DNA of 64,000 bases from Paenibacillaceae bacterium. GTDB taxonomy: Bacteria; Bacillota; Bacilli; Paenibacillales; CANHGK01. The stretch spans positions 1 through 64,000 of the forward strand of contig CANHGK010000014.1 of the NCBI GenBank assembly GCA_947460235.1. Reading direction: 5' to 3'. Made by a program: the position numbers and the translations under genes. The notes under the pieces were generated by a model. That model searched no databases. It worked only from the letters and a program-made list of their open reading frames with translations, and had not been told where the DNA came from. Shown in pieces: positions 27,499 to 37,344 of the stretch. The number at the start of each line of letters is the position of its first letter. Position 1 is the first letter of the stretch.

Positions 27499-28938
27499 GT
27501 GAAATCGAAAACAAAATTTGTATGTCAAGCATGTGCGTTCGAGACGCAACGATGGTTAGGTAAATGTCCGGGTTGTGATTCATGGAATACATTCGTGGAA
27601 GAGCGGATCGAACAATCGAAACGCCCTTCCGGTGCGTTTGCTGGTAGTTCTGGTTCGCTTGGTGGAAGTAAAGAAAAACCGATGCAACTTTCCGAAATTG
27701 CAACAGATGAAGATCCGCGATATGTGACTTCAATTGCAGAATTAAATCGAGTCCTCGGCGGTGGGATTGTGCCGGGGTCTTTAATTTTGGTCGGCGGTGA
27801 TCCGGGAATTGGGAAGTCGACGTTATTATTGCAGTTATCGGATGTATTAGTGCGACAAAAGCTCCGCGTTTTGTATGTAAGTGGAGAGGAGTCGGCAAAG
27901 CAATTAAAATTACGTTCGGAAAGACTTGGCGTGTTGCCGGATGGTTTGTTTGTACTATGTGAAACGAGCGTGCAACGCATTGAGGAAGCGGTGGAGCAAG
28001 TTAAGCCTGATTTTATGGTCATCGACTCCATCCAAACTGTATATCACCCAGAAGTAACATCTGCACCGGGAAGCGTATCACAAGTTCGTGAATGCACGGG
28101 ACATTTTATGCGCATGGCAAAAGTAGGTGGAATCGCGACGGTCATCGTTGGACATGTTACAAAGGAAGGTGCAATTGCTGGTCCGAGAATGCTTGAGCAT
28201 ATGGTGGATTGTGTGCTTTATTTTGAAGGAGAACGCCACCATAGTTATCGTGTATTAAGGGCGGTAAAAAACCGTTTCGGTTCAACAAATGAAATTGGAA
28301 TTTTTGAAATGAACGAAAGCGGTTTGACGGAGGTCGGAAATCCATCGGCATTGTTTTTGGCGGAGCGGCCACTAGGAGTTCCTGGGTCAACGGTTGTTGC
28401 GAGTTTAGAAGGTACCCGTCCGATTTTGGTTGAGGTTCAAGCACTTGTGGCACCGACGCATTTTGTAACGCCGAAAAGGATGGCCACAGGCGTAGATAGT
28501 CAGCGAACGGCAATGATGTTGGCAGTTCTGGAGAAGCGGGTTGGACTTGCGCTACAGAGTCACGATGCATATGTAAACGCGGCTGGCGGAGTCCGATTAG
28601 ATGAACCTGCCATCGATTTAGCATTAGCGGTAAGTTTAGCATCTAGTTATCGAGATCAACCGACGGAACCATATGATGTAATTATAGGTGAAGTTGGATT
28701 AACTGGTGAAGTACGGGCCGTTTCACGAGTGGAACAACGGATTAAGGAAGCGGCAAAGTTAGGATTTCAGCGTGTAATCATGCCGGAAAACGGCGTGCAA
28801 AAACAACAATGGAGCATTTGGGAAGAGAAATTTGGAATCAAATTGATCGGAGTAAGCAGCGTTTCACAAGCGCTTGATGTTGCGTTGCTACCGTCCCAAG
28901 GCAAACGCGTGTTGACACCTCGTCCAAAAGTAACTTAG
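27499..28938 (+). CDS. radA: DNA repair protein RadA
   Basis: RecA-like ATPase that promotes branch migration and D-loop extension in recombination. The 479-residue protein has a C4 zinc finger (Cys9, 12, 23, 26), Walker [11 protein letters not shown] (99-108), the RadA-specific KNRFG motif (about 255) and a C-terminal Lon-protease-like domain. GTG start with GCAGG upstream. It follows the chemoreceptor gene by 16 nt. In Bacillus disA follows radA; here pssA does. Confidence 0.96.
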   Translation: MKSKTKFVCQACAFETQRWLGKCPGCDSWNTFVEERIEQSKRPSGAFAGSSGSLGGSKEKPMQLSEIATDEDPRYVTSIAELNRVLGGGIVPGSLILVGGDPGIGKSTLLLQLSDVLVRQKLRVLYVSGEESAKQLKLRSERLGVLPDGLFVLCETSVQRIEEAVEQVKPDFMVIDSIQTVYHPEVTSAPGSVSQVRECTGHFMRMAKVGGIATVIVGHVTKEGAIAGPRMLEHMVDCVLYFEGERHHSYRVLRAVKNRFGSTNEIGIFEMNESGLTEVGNPSALFLAERPLGVPGSTVVASLEGTRPILVEVQALVAPTHFVTPKRMATGVDSQRTAMMLAVLEKRVGLALQSHDAYVNAAGGVRLDEPAIDLALAVSLASSYRDQPTEPYDVIIGEVGLTGEVRAVSRVEQRIKEAAKLGFQRVIMPENGVQKQQWSIWEEKFGIKLIGVSSVSQALDVALLPSQGKRVLTPRPKVT

Positions 28939-28992
28939 AATAAAATATTGTAAACGTACAGTGATAACTCGTTCACAAAGAGGAGATTTCGA

Positions 28993-29694
28993 ATGTTCAA
29001 AAAAAACCTCCCCAACCTTTTCACGATCGCTAATTTGTTTTTAGGAATTGTAGCGATTTTGATTTCAATTAATGGGGACCCTGCAACTGCTTCTGTAATG
29101 GTAATTATCGCGATGTTGATGGATGGATTAGATGGCCGTGTAGCACGGGCGTTAAATGTTCAAAGCGAATTTGGTAAGGAATTGGATTCGTTATCTGACG
29201 TCATATCGTTTGGTGTAGCGCCTGCATTCATTATTTATGTTGTGGCTTTTCAACCGGTAGGGTTAAACCCGGCACTCGCATGGACGGTAACTTCGTTGTT
29301 CCCGATTTGTGGAGCGGTGCGTTTGGCTAGATTCAATGTTGTGGCAGGAACACCAGGCTATTTTATCGGATTACCGATTCCAGCAGCTGGCGGTATTTTG
29401 GCAACATTATCTTTGTTCCACAAAGAGTTGCCATTAGTTGTGTTAATGCTTGCAACGATTGCGCTCTCGTTATTAATGGTCAGCACCGTCAAGTATCCCA
29501 ACTTTAAGAAAATTGGGTTGCCGCGCGGGTCTGCTTGGATCATTCCAATCGTTGTTATCGTCTGTGTATTGATCGGCGTTCTATTCCCACAAATTGTATC
29601 TAAACTTATTTTTGTACCGCTACTTTTGTATGCGATGTACGGCCTAAAAAAAAACGGTAATGATCCGCAAATAGAGATCACAAAAGAAGTATAA
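28993..29694 (+). CDS. pssA: CDP-diacylglycerol-serine O-phosphatidyltransferase
   Basis: A 233-residue integral membrane enzyme of the CDP-alcohol phosphatidyltransferase family that makes phosphatidylserine. The family motif DG-x2-AR-x8-G-x3-D-x3-D is exact (DGRVAR...FGKELDSLSD, about 47-69). About seven hydrophobic segments follow. AGAGGAG about 8 nt upstream of ATG fits. The position is unusual: it takes the place of disA between radA and yacL. No phosphatidylserine decarboxylase gene is in the window. Confidence 0.9.
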   Translation: MFKKNLPNLFTIANLFLGIVAILISINGDPATASVMVIIAMLMDGLDGRVARALNVQSEFGKELDSLSDVISFGVAPAFIIYVVAFQPVGLNPALAWTVTSLFPICGAVRLARFNVVAGTPGYFIGLPIPAAGGILATLSLFHKELPLVVLMLATIALSLLMVSTVKYPNFKKIGLPRGSAWIIPIVVIVCVLIGVLFPQIVSKLIFVPLLLYAMYGLKKNGNDPQIEITKEV

Positions 29695-29705
29695 GCAAGT
29701 TTAAG

Positions 29706-29786
29706 TTCCTCACGAATTGACTACACTAGACTCCAACAAATCATTTTAAAGATGATCGGAGTGTGTAGAATCGTGAGGAATTTTTT
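29706..29786 (+). terminator. Long terminator-like hairpin over the yacL start
   Basis: TTCCTCACGA (29706-29715) pairs with TCGTGAGGAA (29771-29780). Inner blocks CTACAC/GTGTAG and CTCC/GGAG extend it, and TTTTTT follows (29781-29786). The GTG start of yacL lies in the right arm. It is probably the pssA terminator, or an attenuator of yacL. Confidence 0.6.
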
Positions 29787-30891
29787 ATTTCGTTTGGTTT
29801 TATTTATTGGGATTTTGTTATGGGTGGTAGGGCAAGGGTGGATCGGTCATGCGCTTAATATTGTCGATTTGAATGTTTGGCCGATGTACATGTTGATTTT
29901 TCCTGCAGCAGGACTTCTTTATGTTGCGCTAAATTGGTGTGTTCAACAAGTTTCGCTTTGGTGGACGAATCAAGAAGAGAATATTGCAGGATTACCGGTA
30001 CAAAATGTATTGTTTCGTTATTTGGGATTGGTTGCCGGTTTGCTTGTTGGATTGATGATGTACCCAGCATTGACTTTGCTGGAACCGAAAAGTGGTTTAG
30101 TGCCAATGATGATCGATCTTTTGCTTGCGCTTATCGGTTATCGAATTGGTTCAATGAAAGAAAATGAATTGCAAATGGCCTTATTTCGAAGGTCGCTTGA
30201 TCCGAAAAAAACAAAAAATACGTCGACAACTGGCGACGATTCAAGTCGATCCGAACAAGCCGTAAAATTATTAGATACAAGCGCAATTATCGACGGCAGG
30301 ATTGCAGATTTGGCTAAGTCAGGATTTTTGGATGGACCGATCATTGTGCCTGATTTTGTGATTCAAGAGTTACAACAAATTGCAGATTCTTCAGATATGC
30401 TGAAAAGAAACCGTGGCCGTCGGGGCTTGGACATTTTACAACAGATCCAGCGAGAAACACCTAATGTACTGCAAATTCGGGAACTACGGTTGGAACAAGG
30501 CGATGTTGATACGCGGCTGGTAAAATTGGCAAAACGTTGGCAAGCTAAAGTAATGACCAACGACTACAATTTGAATAAAGTTTGTGAGTTGCATGGTGTC
30601 GCTGTACTGAATTTGAATGAGTTGGCAAATGCACTTAAACCTATGGTACTTCCCGGCGAATTGCTTCGCGTTCAAATTATTCGAGATGGTAAAGAACCTG
30701 GGCAAGGAGTTGGCTATTTAGAAGATGGCACGATGGTTGTTGTCGATGGCGGAAAAGAAGTAATCGGTCAGATGACAGAGGTTGTTGTTTCGAGTGTTTT
30801 ACAGACGTCAGCAGGAAAAATGGTGTTTTCGAAGCGGAAAACCTTAGAGCCCGTTAACGATGTGTTGTGGGCGGATTTGGCAGTGCAATAA
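29773..30891 (+). CDS. PIN/TRAM-domain membrane protein (YacL family)
   Basis: A 372-residue protein with about four N-terminal membrane helices (about 5-125), a PIN nuclease domain (about 160-280) and a C-terminal TRAM RNA-binding domain (about 295-360). Conserved PIN acids are seen in LLDTSAIIDGRI, VIQELQ, DVDTRLVKLA and TNDYNLNK, so a magnesium-dependent RNase is likely. GTG 29773 (11 nt after GGAG) is chosen; ATG 29752 is an alternative. Same position as yacL in Bacillus, before ispD. The start codon sits inside a terminator-like hairpin. Confidence 0.88.
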   Translation: MRNFLFRLVLFIGILLWVVGQGWIGHALNIVDLNVWPMYMLIFPAAGLLYVALNWCVQQVSLWWTNQEENIAGLPVQNVLFRYLGLVAGLLVGLMMYPALTLLEPKSGLVPMMIDLLLALIGYRIGSMKENELQMALFRRSLDPKKTKNTSTTGDDSSRSEQAVKLLDTSAIIDGRIADLAKSGFLDGPIIVPDFVIQELQQIADSSDMLKRNRGRRGLDILQQIQRETPNVLQIRELRLEQGDVDTRLVKLAKRWQAKVMTNDYNLNKVCELHGVAVLNLNELANALKPMVLPGELLRVQIIRDGKEPGQGVGYLEDGTMVVVDGGKEVIGQMTEVVVSSVLQTSAGKMVFSKRKTLEPVNDVLWADLAVQ

Positions 30892-30999
30892 ATTTGTGTG
30901 TAAAATAGGTTATTATAATTTTTCTTTTTCCGCTGTGGATCGGTCTATGAAATTAGCCGGTCCGCTTTGCGGTTTTACAATGATAAAGGAGTTGATTTC

Positions 31000-31695
31000 A
31001 TGGGCACAACAGGGGCACTTATTGTAGCTGCAGGCAACGGAACGAGAATGCGTTCAATAGAGAAAAAACAATTTTTACCGTTATTGGACAAGCCGGTGTT
31101 GGCGTGGACAGTAGATGTATTTGAGCAAATGGAAGATATACAAGAAATTGTCATTGTGGTGGCAGCGGAAGATGTGGCACGTGTAAAACTGATTGGTGAA
31201 ACCTATCATTGGCGTAAAGTCAGACATATAGTGCCAGGGGGATCGACGCGGCAAGATTCGGTGTTGCAAGGGTTAGATTCGCTATCGACGGATTGGGCGC
31301 TCGTTCATGATGGGGTGAGGCCATTGGTAAAAGCGGAAGATGTACAAATTTGTTTAGCGGCAGCAAAAAAACATGGCGGAGCTTTGCTTGGTGTACCAGT
31401 TAAAGATACAATTAAACGTGTTACAACGGATGGAAAAGTGAAAGATACCCCGGATAGAGAAACATTGTGGGCGATACATACCCCGCAAATTTTTCAGCGG
31501 TCACGATTGCGAGAAGGATTACAACGTGCAGCAAAAGAAGGTTGGCGCGTGACAGATGACGCATCAATTATTGAGCGTCTCGGCGATCCGATTATCGTCA
31601 TTGCTGATTCAGAACGGAATATTAAAATAACAACCCCAGAAGATTTGGCAATTGCCGAAATGTGGCTGAGGACATTAGAGGGAGAAACGAAATGA
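31000..31695 (+). CDS. ispD: 2-C-methyl-D-erythritol 4-phosphate cytidylyltransferase
   Basis: Third step of the MEP isoprenoid pathway: MEP plus CTP gives CDP-ME. The 231-residue protein has the nucleotide-binding start [12 protein letters not shown] followed by KKQFLPL, the loop VHDGVRPLV and the late TDDASIIE segment. AAAGGAG 8 nt before the ATG fixes the start; a TTG-type extension upstream is not needed. It overlaps ispF by 4 nt (ATGA), so the two are coupled. Confidence 0.95.
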   Translation: MGTTGALIVAAGNGTRMRSIEKKQFLPLLDKPVLAWTVDVFEQMEDIQEIVIVVAAEDVARVKLIGETYHWRKVRHIVPGGSTRQDSVLQGLDSLSTDWALVHDGVRPLVKAEDVQICLAAAKKHGGALLGVPVKDTIKRVTTDGKVKDTPDRETLWAIHTPQIFQRSRLREGLQRAAKEGWRVTDDASIIERLGDPIIVIADSERNIKITTPEDLAIAEMWLRTLEGETK

Positions 31696-32168
31696 TTCGA
31701 GTTGGACAAGGTTTCGATGTGCATCAGTTAGTCGAGGGACGCCCATGCATTATTGGCGGTGTTAATATACCATATGAAAAAGGATTACTCGGGCATTCAG
31801 ATGCTGATGTGTTGCTGCATGCAGTGGCGGATGCAATTTTGGGTGCACTTGCGCTTGGAGATATTGGAAAACATTTTCCGGATACGGATCCCGCCTATAA
31901 AGGTGCGGACAGCTTGAAGTTGCTAGCCCACGTTTGGGCGCTGGTTACAACACGCGGATACAAACTTGGCAACTTGGACTGCACAGTTGTTGCGCAAGCA
32001 CCTAAGTTGGCACCACATATTCCGCTTATGGTCGAAAAGATTTCAGGCGTGCTTGATTCGCAAGTAGATCAAATTAGCATCAAGGCGACGACGAGTGAGA
32101 CGATGGGGTTTACTGGTCGCGGCGAAGGGATCGTGGCGCAAGCCGTTGTTTGCCTCTTCAAAGTCTGA
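31692..32168 (+). CDS. ispF: 2-C-methyl-D-erythritol 2,4-cyclodiphosphate synthase
   Basis: Fifth step of the MEP pathway, forming MEcPP and releasing CMP. The 158-residue trimeric enzyme shows the zinc ligands D9-V-H11 (GFDVHQL) and His43 (LGHSDADVL), and the late segment [16 protein letters not shown]. Start ATG overlaps the ispD stop. The frame also continues upstream inside ispD, but this is normal coupling. Confidence 0.95.
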   Translation: MIRVGQGFDVHQLVEGRPCIIGGVNIPYEKGLLGHSDADVLLHAVADAILGALALGDIGKHFPDTDPAYKGADSLKLLAHVWALVTTRGYKLGNLDCTVVAQAPKLAPHIPLMVEKISGVLDSQVDQISIKATTSETMGFTGRGEGIVAQAVVCLFKV

Positions 32169-32211
32169 TAAAATGATCAAAGCGATTGACCGAATGAGAG
32201 GAGCAACGTGC

Positions 32212-33678
32212 ATGACTGCAACGATGCGTGTACGCTACGCACCAAGTCCGACCGGACATTTACATATTGGAGGCGCAAGAACAGCGCTTTTCAATTTTTT
32301 ATTGGCGCGAAATAGCGGTGGACAATTTATTATCCGCTTTGAAGATACAGATCAATCCCGTCATGTTGAACATGCGGAGGAGAAACAATTATCTGGACTT
32401 AAATGGCTTGGAGTGACATGGGACGAAAGTACTGATATCGGCGGTCCAAATGGACCTTACCGTCAAACCGAGCGTCTTCATTTGTATCAACCGGTTACTA
32501 AACAATTGATGAACACGGGGCATGCCTATGAATGCTTTTGTTCCGAGGAAGAACTTGAACGTGTTCGCGAAGCGCAACAATCGCGCGGTGAGACGCCTCG
32601 ATATGCGGGAACTTGTCGTTCGTTAACTGAGCATCAAAAACAAGAACTTCGGGATAGTGGACGTAAACCAACCATCCGGTTCCGTGTTCCTGTAGATCGT
32701 ACGATTACGTTTACCGATGCAGTCCGAGAGGATGTGTCGTTTCATACAAGTGAAATTGGCGATTTTATTATCGTTCGGCCGGATGGTATTCCGATGTATA
32801 ACTTTGCGGTTGTCATGGATGATTATCAAATGAGTATTACGCATGTTATTCGCGGGGAAGAACATTTAACGAATACACCGCGTCAAATCTTGATTTATGA
32901 AGCCCTAGGTTGGCAAGCGCCACAATTTGCACATATTTCTTTGATCTTAAATCAGGATCGCAAAAAGATGTCCAAACGAGACGAGTCCATCATTCAATTT
33001 ATTGAACAATACCGTGAACTTGGTTACTTGCCTGAAGCGGTTGTCAACTTTATTGCGTTACTTGGTTGGTCGCCTGGCGGTGAGCAAGAACTTTTCAGCC
33101 TCGACGAAATCATCAAAGCATTTGATATGCAACGCATCTCCAAAAGTCCTGCGGTGTTCGACGTTGAAAAGATGAAATGGATGAACAACCAATACATTAA
33201 GTTGGCAGATCCAGATCGCTTGACGCAACTTGCGATTCCGTATTTGCAAACGGCGGGACATATACCGGCAGGCGAACTTGATGAGTCGACGTATGGTTGG
33301 GTGAAGGCATTGGTGGTGTTATATCAAGAGCCAATGCGGGCAGTAAGCGAAATTTTGGAACTAAGTCGTGACTTTTTCCGCCAATTCGTGCAGGATATTG
33401 AGGATGAAGCTACGAATGTGTTAAAAGAAGAGCAAGTGCCAGCAGTCCTTGCGGCGATCCAGCAACAATTTATGTCGCTCGAGGTATGGGATGTTGCTAG
33501 CATTCAAGCGGCGATCAAGACAGTCCAGAAAGAAACTGGCGCCAAAGGTAAGGCGTTATTTATGCCGATTCGAGCAGCGATTACCGGTCAAACGCATGGC
33601 CGTGATTTAAATCAAACGATTTGGTTGCTCGGTAAAGATCGAGTGTTGAATCGTTTAAGCAAACAATTGAACTCATAA
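32212..33678 (+). CDS. gltX: Glutamyl-tRNA synthetase
   Basis: Class I synthetase charging tRNA-Glu, and in most Bacilli also tRNA-Gln as the first step of the GatCAB route (family knowledge). The 488-residue protein has the HIGH-type motif in [13 protein letters not shown] (11-23) and the KMSKS-type motif [17 protein letters not shown] about 8 nt before the ATG sets the start; the frame extends upstream into ispF but is not coding. It is followed by the Cys T-box leader. Confidence 0.95.
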   Translation: MTATMRVRYAPSPTGHLHIGGARTALFNFLLARNSGGQFIIRFEDTDQSRHVEHAEEKQLSGLKWLGVTWDESTDIGGPNGPYRQTERLHLYQPVTKQLMNTGHAYECFCSEEELERVREAQQSRGETPRYAGTCRSLTEHQKQELRDSGRKPTIRFRVPVDRTITFTDAVREDVSFHTSEIGDFIIVRPDGIPMYNFAVVMDDYQMSITHVIRGEEHLTNTPRQILIYEALGWQAPQFAHISLILNQDRKKMSKRDESIIQFIEQYRELGYLPEAVVNFIALLGWSPGGEQELFSLDEIIKAFDMQRISKSPAVFDVEKMKWMNNQYIKLADPDRLTQLAIPYLQTAGHIPAGELDESTYGWVKALVVLYQEPMRAVSEILELSRDFFRQFVQDIEDEATNVLKEEQVPAVLAAIQQQFMSLEVWDVASIQAAIKTVQKETGAKGKALFMPIRAAITGQTHGRDLNQTIWLLGKDRVLNRLSKQLNS

Positions 33679-33689
33679 ATTAAAGACGA

Positions 33690-33963
33690 TGAACAGGAAA
33701 GTATATTCGGGACACTTTTTCAGAGAGAGCACCCTTGGCTGTAAGGTGTTTATCGTGGTCGAATGGAAGTGCACCTGGGAGTTGCGGGATTGAAGCGGCG
33801 ATTCAAGAATATAGTCGTCAGTTAGATTCCGACGAATCACCTGCGTTAAAGGTTACGAGAGGGATGCGTACGACCGGACGACCGGAGTGTGTGTCATTCA
33901 AGCAGAGTGGAACCGCGCAAATAGCGTCTCTGCAGCATGATGCTGCAGAGACGCTATTTTTGT
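33690..33963 (+). promoter_or_regulatory. T-box riboswitch, predicted tRNA-Cys
   Basis: This covers most of the 326-nt gap between gltX and cysE. Stem I marks include AGTA near 33700, the GAGAGAG/TTGGCTG distal region and GAATGGAAG before the specifier TGC (33770-33772, Cys). The T-box AGAGTGGAACCGCG is at 33904-33917. A perfect 19-bp terminator stem (33919-33937 with 33941-33959) and T run follow. Uncharged tRNA-Cys should favour the antiterminator and switch on cysE-cysS. Confidence 0.9.
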
Positions 33964-34004
33964 GTCTATACATACAGAACGAATTTTTTCCGGAGGTGAT
34001 CGGA

Positions 34005-34703
34005 ATGAGTGATTGGATTAACGTAATGAAATCGGACGTGCGGGCTGTCTTTGATAATGATCCTGCGGCAAAATCGATCTTAGAAGTTGTGCTGACGTAT
34101 TCGGGTGTACATGCGATTTGGGCACATCGATTGGCGCATTTTCTATACCAAAATGAATGGTTTACACTTGCTCGCTTCATCTCGCAAATCAGTAAATTTA
34201 TTACCGGGATTGAAATTCATCCAGGTGCAAGAATAGGGGATCGGCTGTTTATTGATCACGGGACTGGCGTTGTGATCGGCGAAACCTGCGAAATCGGTGA
34301 TGATGTCATCATATATCAAGGGGTTACACTTGGGGGAACCGGTAAAGAAAAAGGAAAGCGCCATCCGACGATTGGAAACCGGGTCGTCATCAGTTCTGGC
34401 GCCAAAGTGCTCGGTTCTTTTACCGTAGGTGATAATTCTGCGATTGGTGCAAATGCTGTGGTGCTCCACGAAGTGCCCCCCAACTGTACGGTCGTTGGGA
34501 TCCCAGGAAAAATCGTAAAAATGGACGGCGTTCGCATGAATCGTTTGAATCATGGAGATATTCCTGATCCAGTGGTAGATATGTTCGATTCGATGCAACG
34601 CCAAATTGAGCGATTACAAGAAGAGTTGGTACAGACGCGTGAACAACTTCAGCAACAAATCAAAAAAGAAGTAGATGAATCAAACGCTCAAGGGGGCGCT
34701 TAA
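34005..34703 (+). CDS. cysE: Serine O-acetyltransferase
   Basis: Makes O-acetylserine from serine and acetyl-CoA, the first step to cysteine. The 232-residue protein has an N-terminal helical part and a left-handed beta-helix of hexapeptide repeats ([36 protein letters not shown]). His in DHGTG is the catalytic type. The tail is a coiled coil ([20 protein letters not shown]). GGAGGTG 8 nt before ATG. Under the T-box and overlapping cysS by 1 nt. Confidence 0.94.
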   Translation: MSDWINVMKSDVRAVFDNDPAAKSILEVVLTYSGVHAIWAHRLAHFLYQNEWFTLARFISQISKFITGIEIHPGARIGDRLFIDHGTGVVIGETCEIGDDVIIYQGVTLGGTGKEKGKRHPTIGNRVVISSGAKVLGSFTVGDNSAIGANAVVLHEVPPNCTVVGIPGKIVKMDGVRMNRLNHGDIPDPVVDMFDSMQRQIERLQEELVQTREQLQQQIKKEVDESNAQGGA

Positions 34704-36145
34704 TGATGACGACGCCATCGTCAATTTATATTTATAATTCGCAAGAGCGATGTAAACAGTTGTTTAAACCGATTCAGGACGGCAAAGTGCGTATGTATGT
34801 GTGTGGCCCGACGGTTTATGATTATATTCATATTGGAAATGCGCGTCCGCTAATCGTTTTTGATGTTGCACAAAAATATTTGCGTTCAATTGGATATGAC
34901 GTGAAGTATGTTGTCAATTTTACTGATGTTGATGACAAATTAATTCGTAAAGCTGAGCAACTTGGTGGTGAATGGACGGTTCCTAAAGTTGCGGAGCGAT
35001 ATATTACTGCGTTTTATGAAGATATTGCTAAATTGGGCGTTGCACCTGCAGACGTGAGACCCCGCGTAACGGAGCATATGACAAACATTGTGAATTTTGT
35101 GGGTGGATTGATCGAAAAAGAATTTGCCTACGTAAAAGAAGGCGATGTATATTTCCGCACGGATCGATTTGTTGGTTATGGAAAGTTGTCGAATCAGGAT
35201 TTGGAGTCGTTGCAACATGGCTCGCGCATCGATGTGAACGAGCGAAAAGAAAATGCAACGGATTTTGTACTTTGGAAAGCTGCAAAACCAGGCGAAATAT
35301 TTTGGAACACACCATGGGGGGATGGTCGTCCGGGTTGGCATATCGAATGTTCGGCGATGGCCAAGGAGCATCTTGGAGAAACGATCGATATCCACGGCGG
35401 CGGTCACGACCTGATGTTCCCTCATCACGAGTGTGAGGTAGCGCAATCGGAGGCACTTCATGATGGAAAGCCGTTAGCAAATTATTGGATGCATAACGGA
35501 TACATTCAAATTAACCAAGAAAAAATGTCGAAATCGCTTGGAAATGGTGTATTTGTCCGCGATTTGATGCAAAACATAACTACTGCAGCATTTCGTTATT
35601 TCATGCTCGGTTCACATTATCGCAGCCCCCTGAATTTTTCGGACGATGCAATTGTTCAGGCTAAATCAAGTGTTGAACGCATTGCAAATTCTCGCATAAA
35701 TGCACAACATCGTTTGCAGCACGTTGCTTCCTTAGGCAATGACCAAGCGGAAGCGGCGCTGAGCGAATCGATCGAACAAATTTCGAATGAATACCACGCG
35801 CTTATGTGCGATGATTTTAATACGCCAGACGCGTTAACTTGCGTGTTCCGACTCGTATCGGCAGCAAATTTGTATTTGGAACAAGTGGATGTTTTGGAAG
35901 CTTCGTTAAAGAAAATCAATGATTTATTCGATGCGTTCAACGAAGTGTTGGGGGTTTGTCCGGCGCCCGAAGTTGCATCATCTGCGGATCCAGAAGTGGC
36001 GCGAATCGAATTGTTGCTCGAAGAACGTCAAGAAGCACGTCGCACGAAAAACTGGGCGCGTGCCGATGAAATCCGCAAAGAACTTGCGGAATTGAACATC
36101 ATGATCGAAGATACAGCGCAAGGCGCGCGATGGGTGCGTAAATGA
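34703..36145 (+). CDS. cysS: Cysteinyl-tRNA synthetase
   Basis: Class I synthetase charging tRNA-Cys. The 480-residue protein shows the zinc ligand and signature CGPTVYDYIHIGNARP (Cys34, HIGN 43-46), GWHIECSAMA and HHECEVAQSE zinc ligands, and KMSKSLGN (about 275). A second ATG 3 nt later is possible. It is co-transcribed with cysE under the tRNA-Cys T-box, which makes synthesis of cysteine and its synthetase respond together. It overlaps mrnC by 4 nt. Confidence 0.96.
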   Translation: MMTTPSSIYIYNSQERCKQLFKPIQDGKVRMYVCGPTVYDYIHIGNARPLIVFDVAQKYLRSIGYDVKYVVNFTDVDDKLIRKAEQLGGEWTVPKVAERYITAFYEDIAKLGVAPADVRPRVTEHMTNIVNFVGGLIEKEFAYVKEGDVYFRTDRFVGYGKLSNQDLESLQHGSRIDVNERKENATDFVLWKAAKPGEIFWNTPWGDGRPGWHIECSAMAKEHLGETIDIHGGGHDLMFPHHECEVAQSEALHDGKPLANYWMHNGYIQINQEKMSKSLGNGVFVRDLMQNITTAAFRYFMLGSHYRSPLNFSDDAIVQAKSSVERIANSRINAQHRLQHVASLGNDQAEAALSESIEQISNEYHALMCDDFNTPDALTCVFRLVSAANLYLEQVDVLEASLKKINDLFDAFNEVLGVCPAPEVASSADPEVARIELLLEERQEARRTKNWARADEIRKELAELNIMIEDTAQGARWVRK

Positions 36146-36588
36146 TAGGATTTGATGGAGTTCCACTAAAGTTACCCCATCGTCCTGTTGAACTTTGGCC
36201 GCCGCTCGCATGGGCGTATCTTGGTGACGCGGTGTATGAATGGTATGTGCGGTGGCATGTGTTAACAGACGCGAATTTACGACCAAACACATTGCACAAA
36301 AGCACAACGAAATTTGTTTCTGCCGAAGCGCAATCCAAAGCGCTTTCCGTATTGCTTAACGAGCTCTCGGAAAAAGAGAAAGAAATTGTTCAACGCGGTC
36401 GAAATGCAAAGTCAGGGCATCTACCCAAAAATGCGTCCGTACATGTTTATCGCCAAAGTAGCGGCTTCGAGGCGATGATTGGGTATGTATATGCAAGTGG
36501 AAATCAAGAGCGAGTGATGCAAATACTTGCAAGAACAGTCGAGATTATCGAGAACAATATCGTTCCCGCTTCTCAGAAGGAGGAGTGA
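36142..36588 (+). CDS. mrnC: Mini-ribonuclease III
   Basis: A 148-residue RNase III domain without a dsRNA-binding domain. It carries the signature YLGDAVYEWYVR, with catalytic Asp29 and Glu33, and a second acidic cluster near FEAMIGYVYASG. In Bacillus this enzyme trims both ends of 23S rRNA. ATGA overlap with cysS and 6 nt gap to rlmB indicate one operon for RNA maturation. Confidence 0.93.
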   Translation: MIGFDGVPLKLPHRPVELWPPLAWAYLGDAVYEWYVRWHVLTDANLRPNTLHKSTTKFVSAEAQSKALSVLLNELSEKEKEIVQRGRNAKSGHLPKNASVHVYRQSSGFEAMIGYVYASGNQERVMQILARTVEIIENNIVPASQKEE

Positions 36589-36594
36589 TCAACC

Positions 36595-37344
36595 ATGGAA
36601 GATTTTTTAATTGGTCGTAATGCTGTATACGAGGCGCTGCGATCGGGTCGTGCCATTCATAAAATTTTTATGGGCGAATTTACGACGGTGTCCGGTGCGA
36701 AAGAAATCATAGATCTCGCAAAAGAAAAAGGAATTGTCATTCAGCAAGTTGACCGCAAAAAATTAGAGTCTTTTGCGCCCGCGAAAAATCATCAGGGGAT
36801 CGTTGCACAAGTTGCTGCCCAAGATTATATTGAATTGGACGATTTAATCGAACGCGCGCTCACTGACCCAGAGCAACCAGGATTCATTTTGCTACTTGAT
36901 GAAGTCGAGGATCCGCATAATTTGGGTGCGATTTTAAGGACTGCAGAATGCACTGGAGTTCATGGTGTGATTATTCCAAAGCGTCGTGCAGCAGGGTTAA
37001 CTTCAACGGTGTCAAAAACGTCTGCAGGCGCGGTGTCTTATGTTCCGGTTGCTCGTGTAAGTAATTTATCGCAGGCAATCGAAGCGCTTAAGAAAGCAGG
37101 ATTCTGGATCGTTGGAACAGACGGCCAAACGAAGCAAACCGTTTATCAGATCGATGGCAAGTTGCCACTTGTGATCGTGGTCGGAAATGAAGGGCATGGT
37201 ATCAGTAGGCTCGTAAAATCGCATTGCGACTGGTTGGTTAAGCTACCAATGCGTGGTCAATTAAATTCATTGAATGCTGCCGTAGCTGCGTCAGTGGTTA
37301 TGTATGAAGTCGTTCGCCAACGTGAAGTGGGCACTCGTGGGTAA
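36595..37344 (+). CDS. rlmB: 23S rRNA 2'-O-ribose methyltransferase (RlmB/TrmH family)
   Basis: SPOUT-class SAM-dependent methyltransferase, expected to act on G2251 (E. coli numbering) of 23S rRNA. The 249-residue protein has the substrate-binding domain (about 1-75) and the knotted domain with LLDEVEDPHNLGAILRTAE, VVGNEGHGISRLVK and LPMRGQLNSLNAAVAASV, the three SPOUT motifs. AGAAGGAGGAG upstream supports the ATG. It overlaps the next gene by 8 nt. Confidence 0.94.
   Translation: MEDFLIGRNAVYEALRSGRAIHKIFMGEFTTVSGAKEIIDLAKEKGIVIQQVDRKKLESFAPAKNHQGIVAQVAAQDYIELDDLIERALTDPEQPGFILLLDEVEDPHNLGAILRTAECTGVHGVIIPKRRAAGLTSTVSKTSAGAVSYVPVARVSNLSQAIEALKKAGFWIVGTDGQTKQTVYQIDGKLPLVIVVGNEGHGISRLVKSHCDWLVKLPMRGQLNSLNAAVAASVVMYEVVRQREVGTRG

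Noticed and set aside
30892-30999. Possible promoter (TATAAT at 30914) and small hairpins before ispD
   Set aside because: No acceptable -35 and two mutually exclusive short stems; evidence too weak.
33735-34004. Upstream extension of the cysE frame
   Set aside because: It runs through the T-box riboswitch; ATG 34005 with GGAGGTG is the true start.
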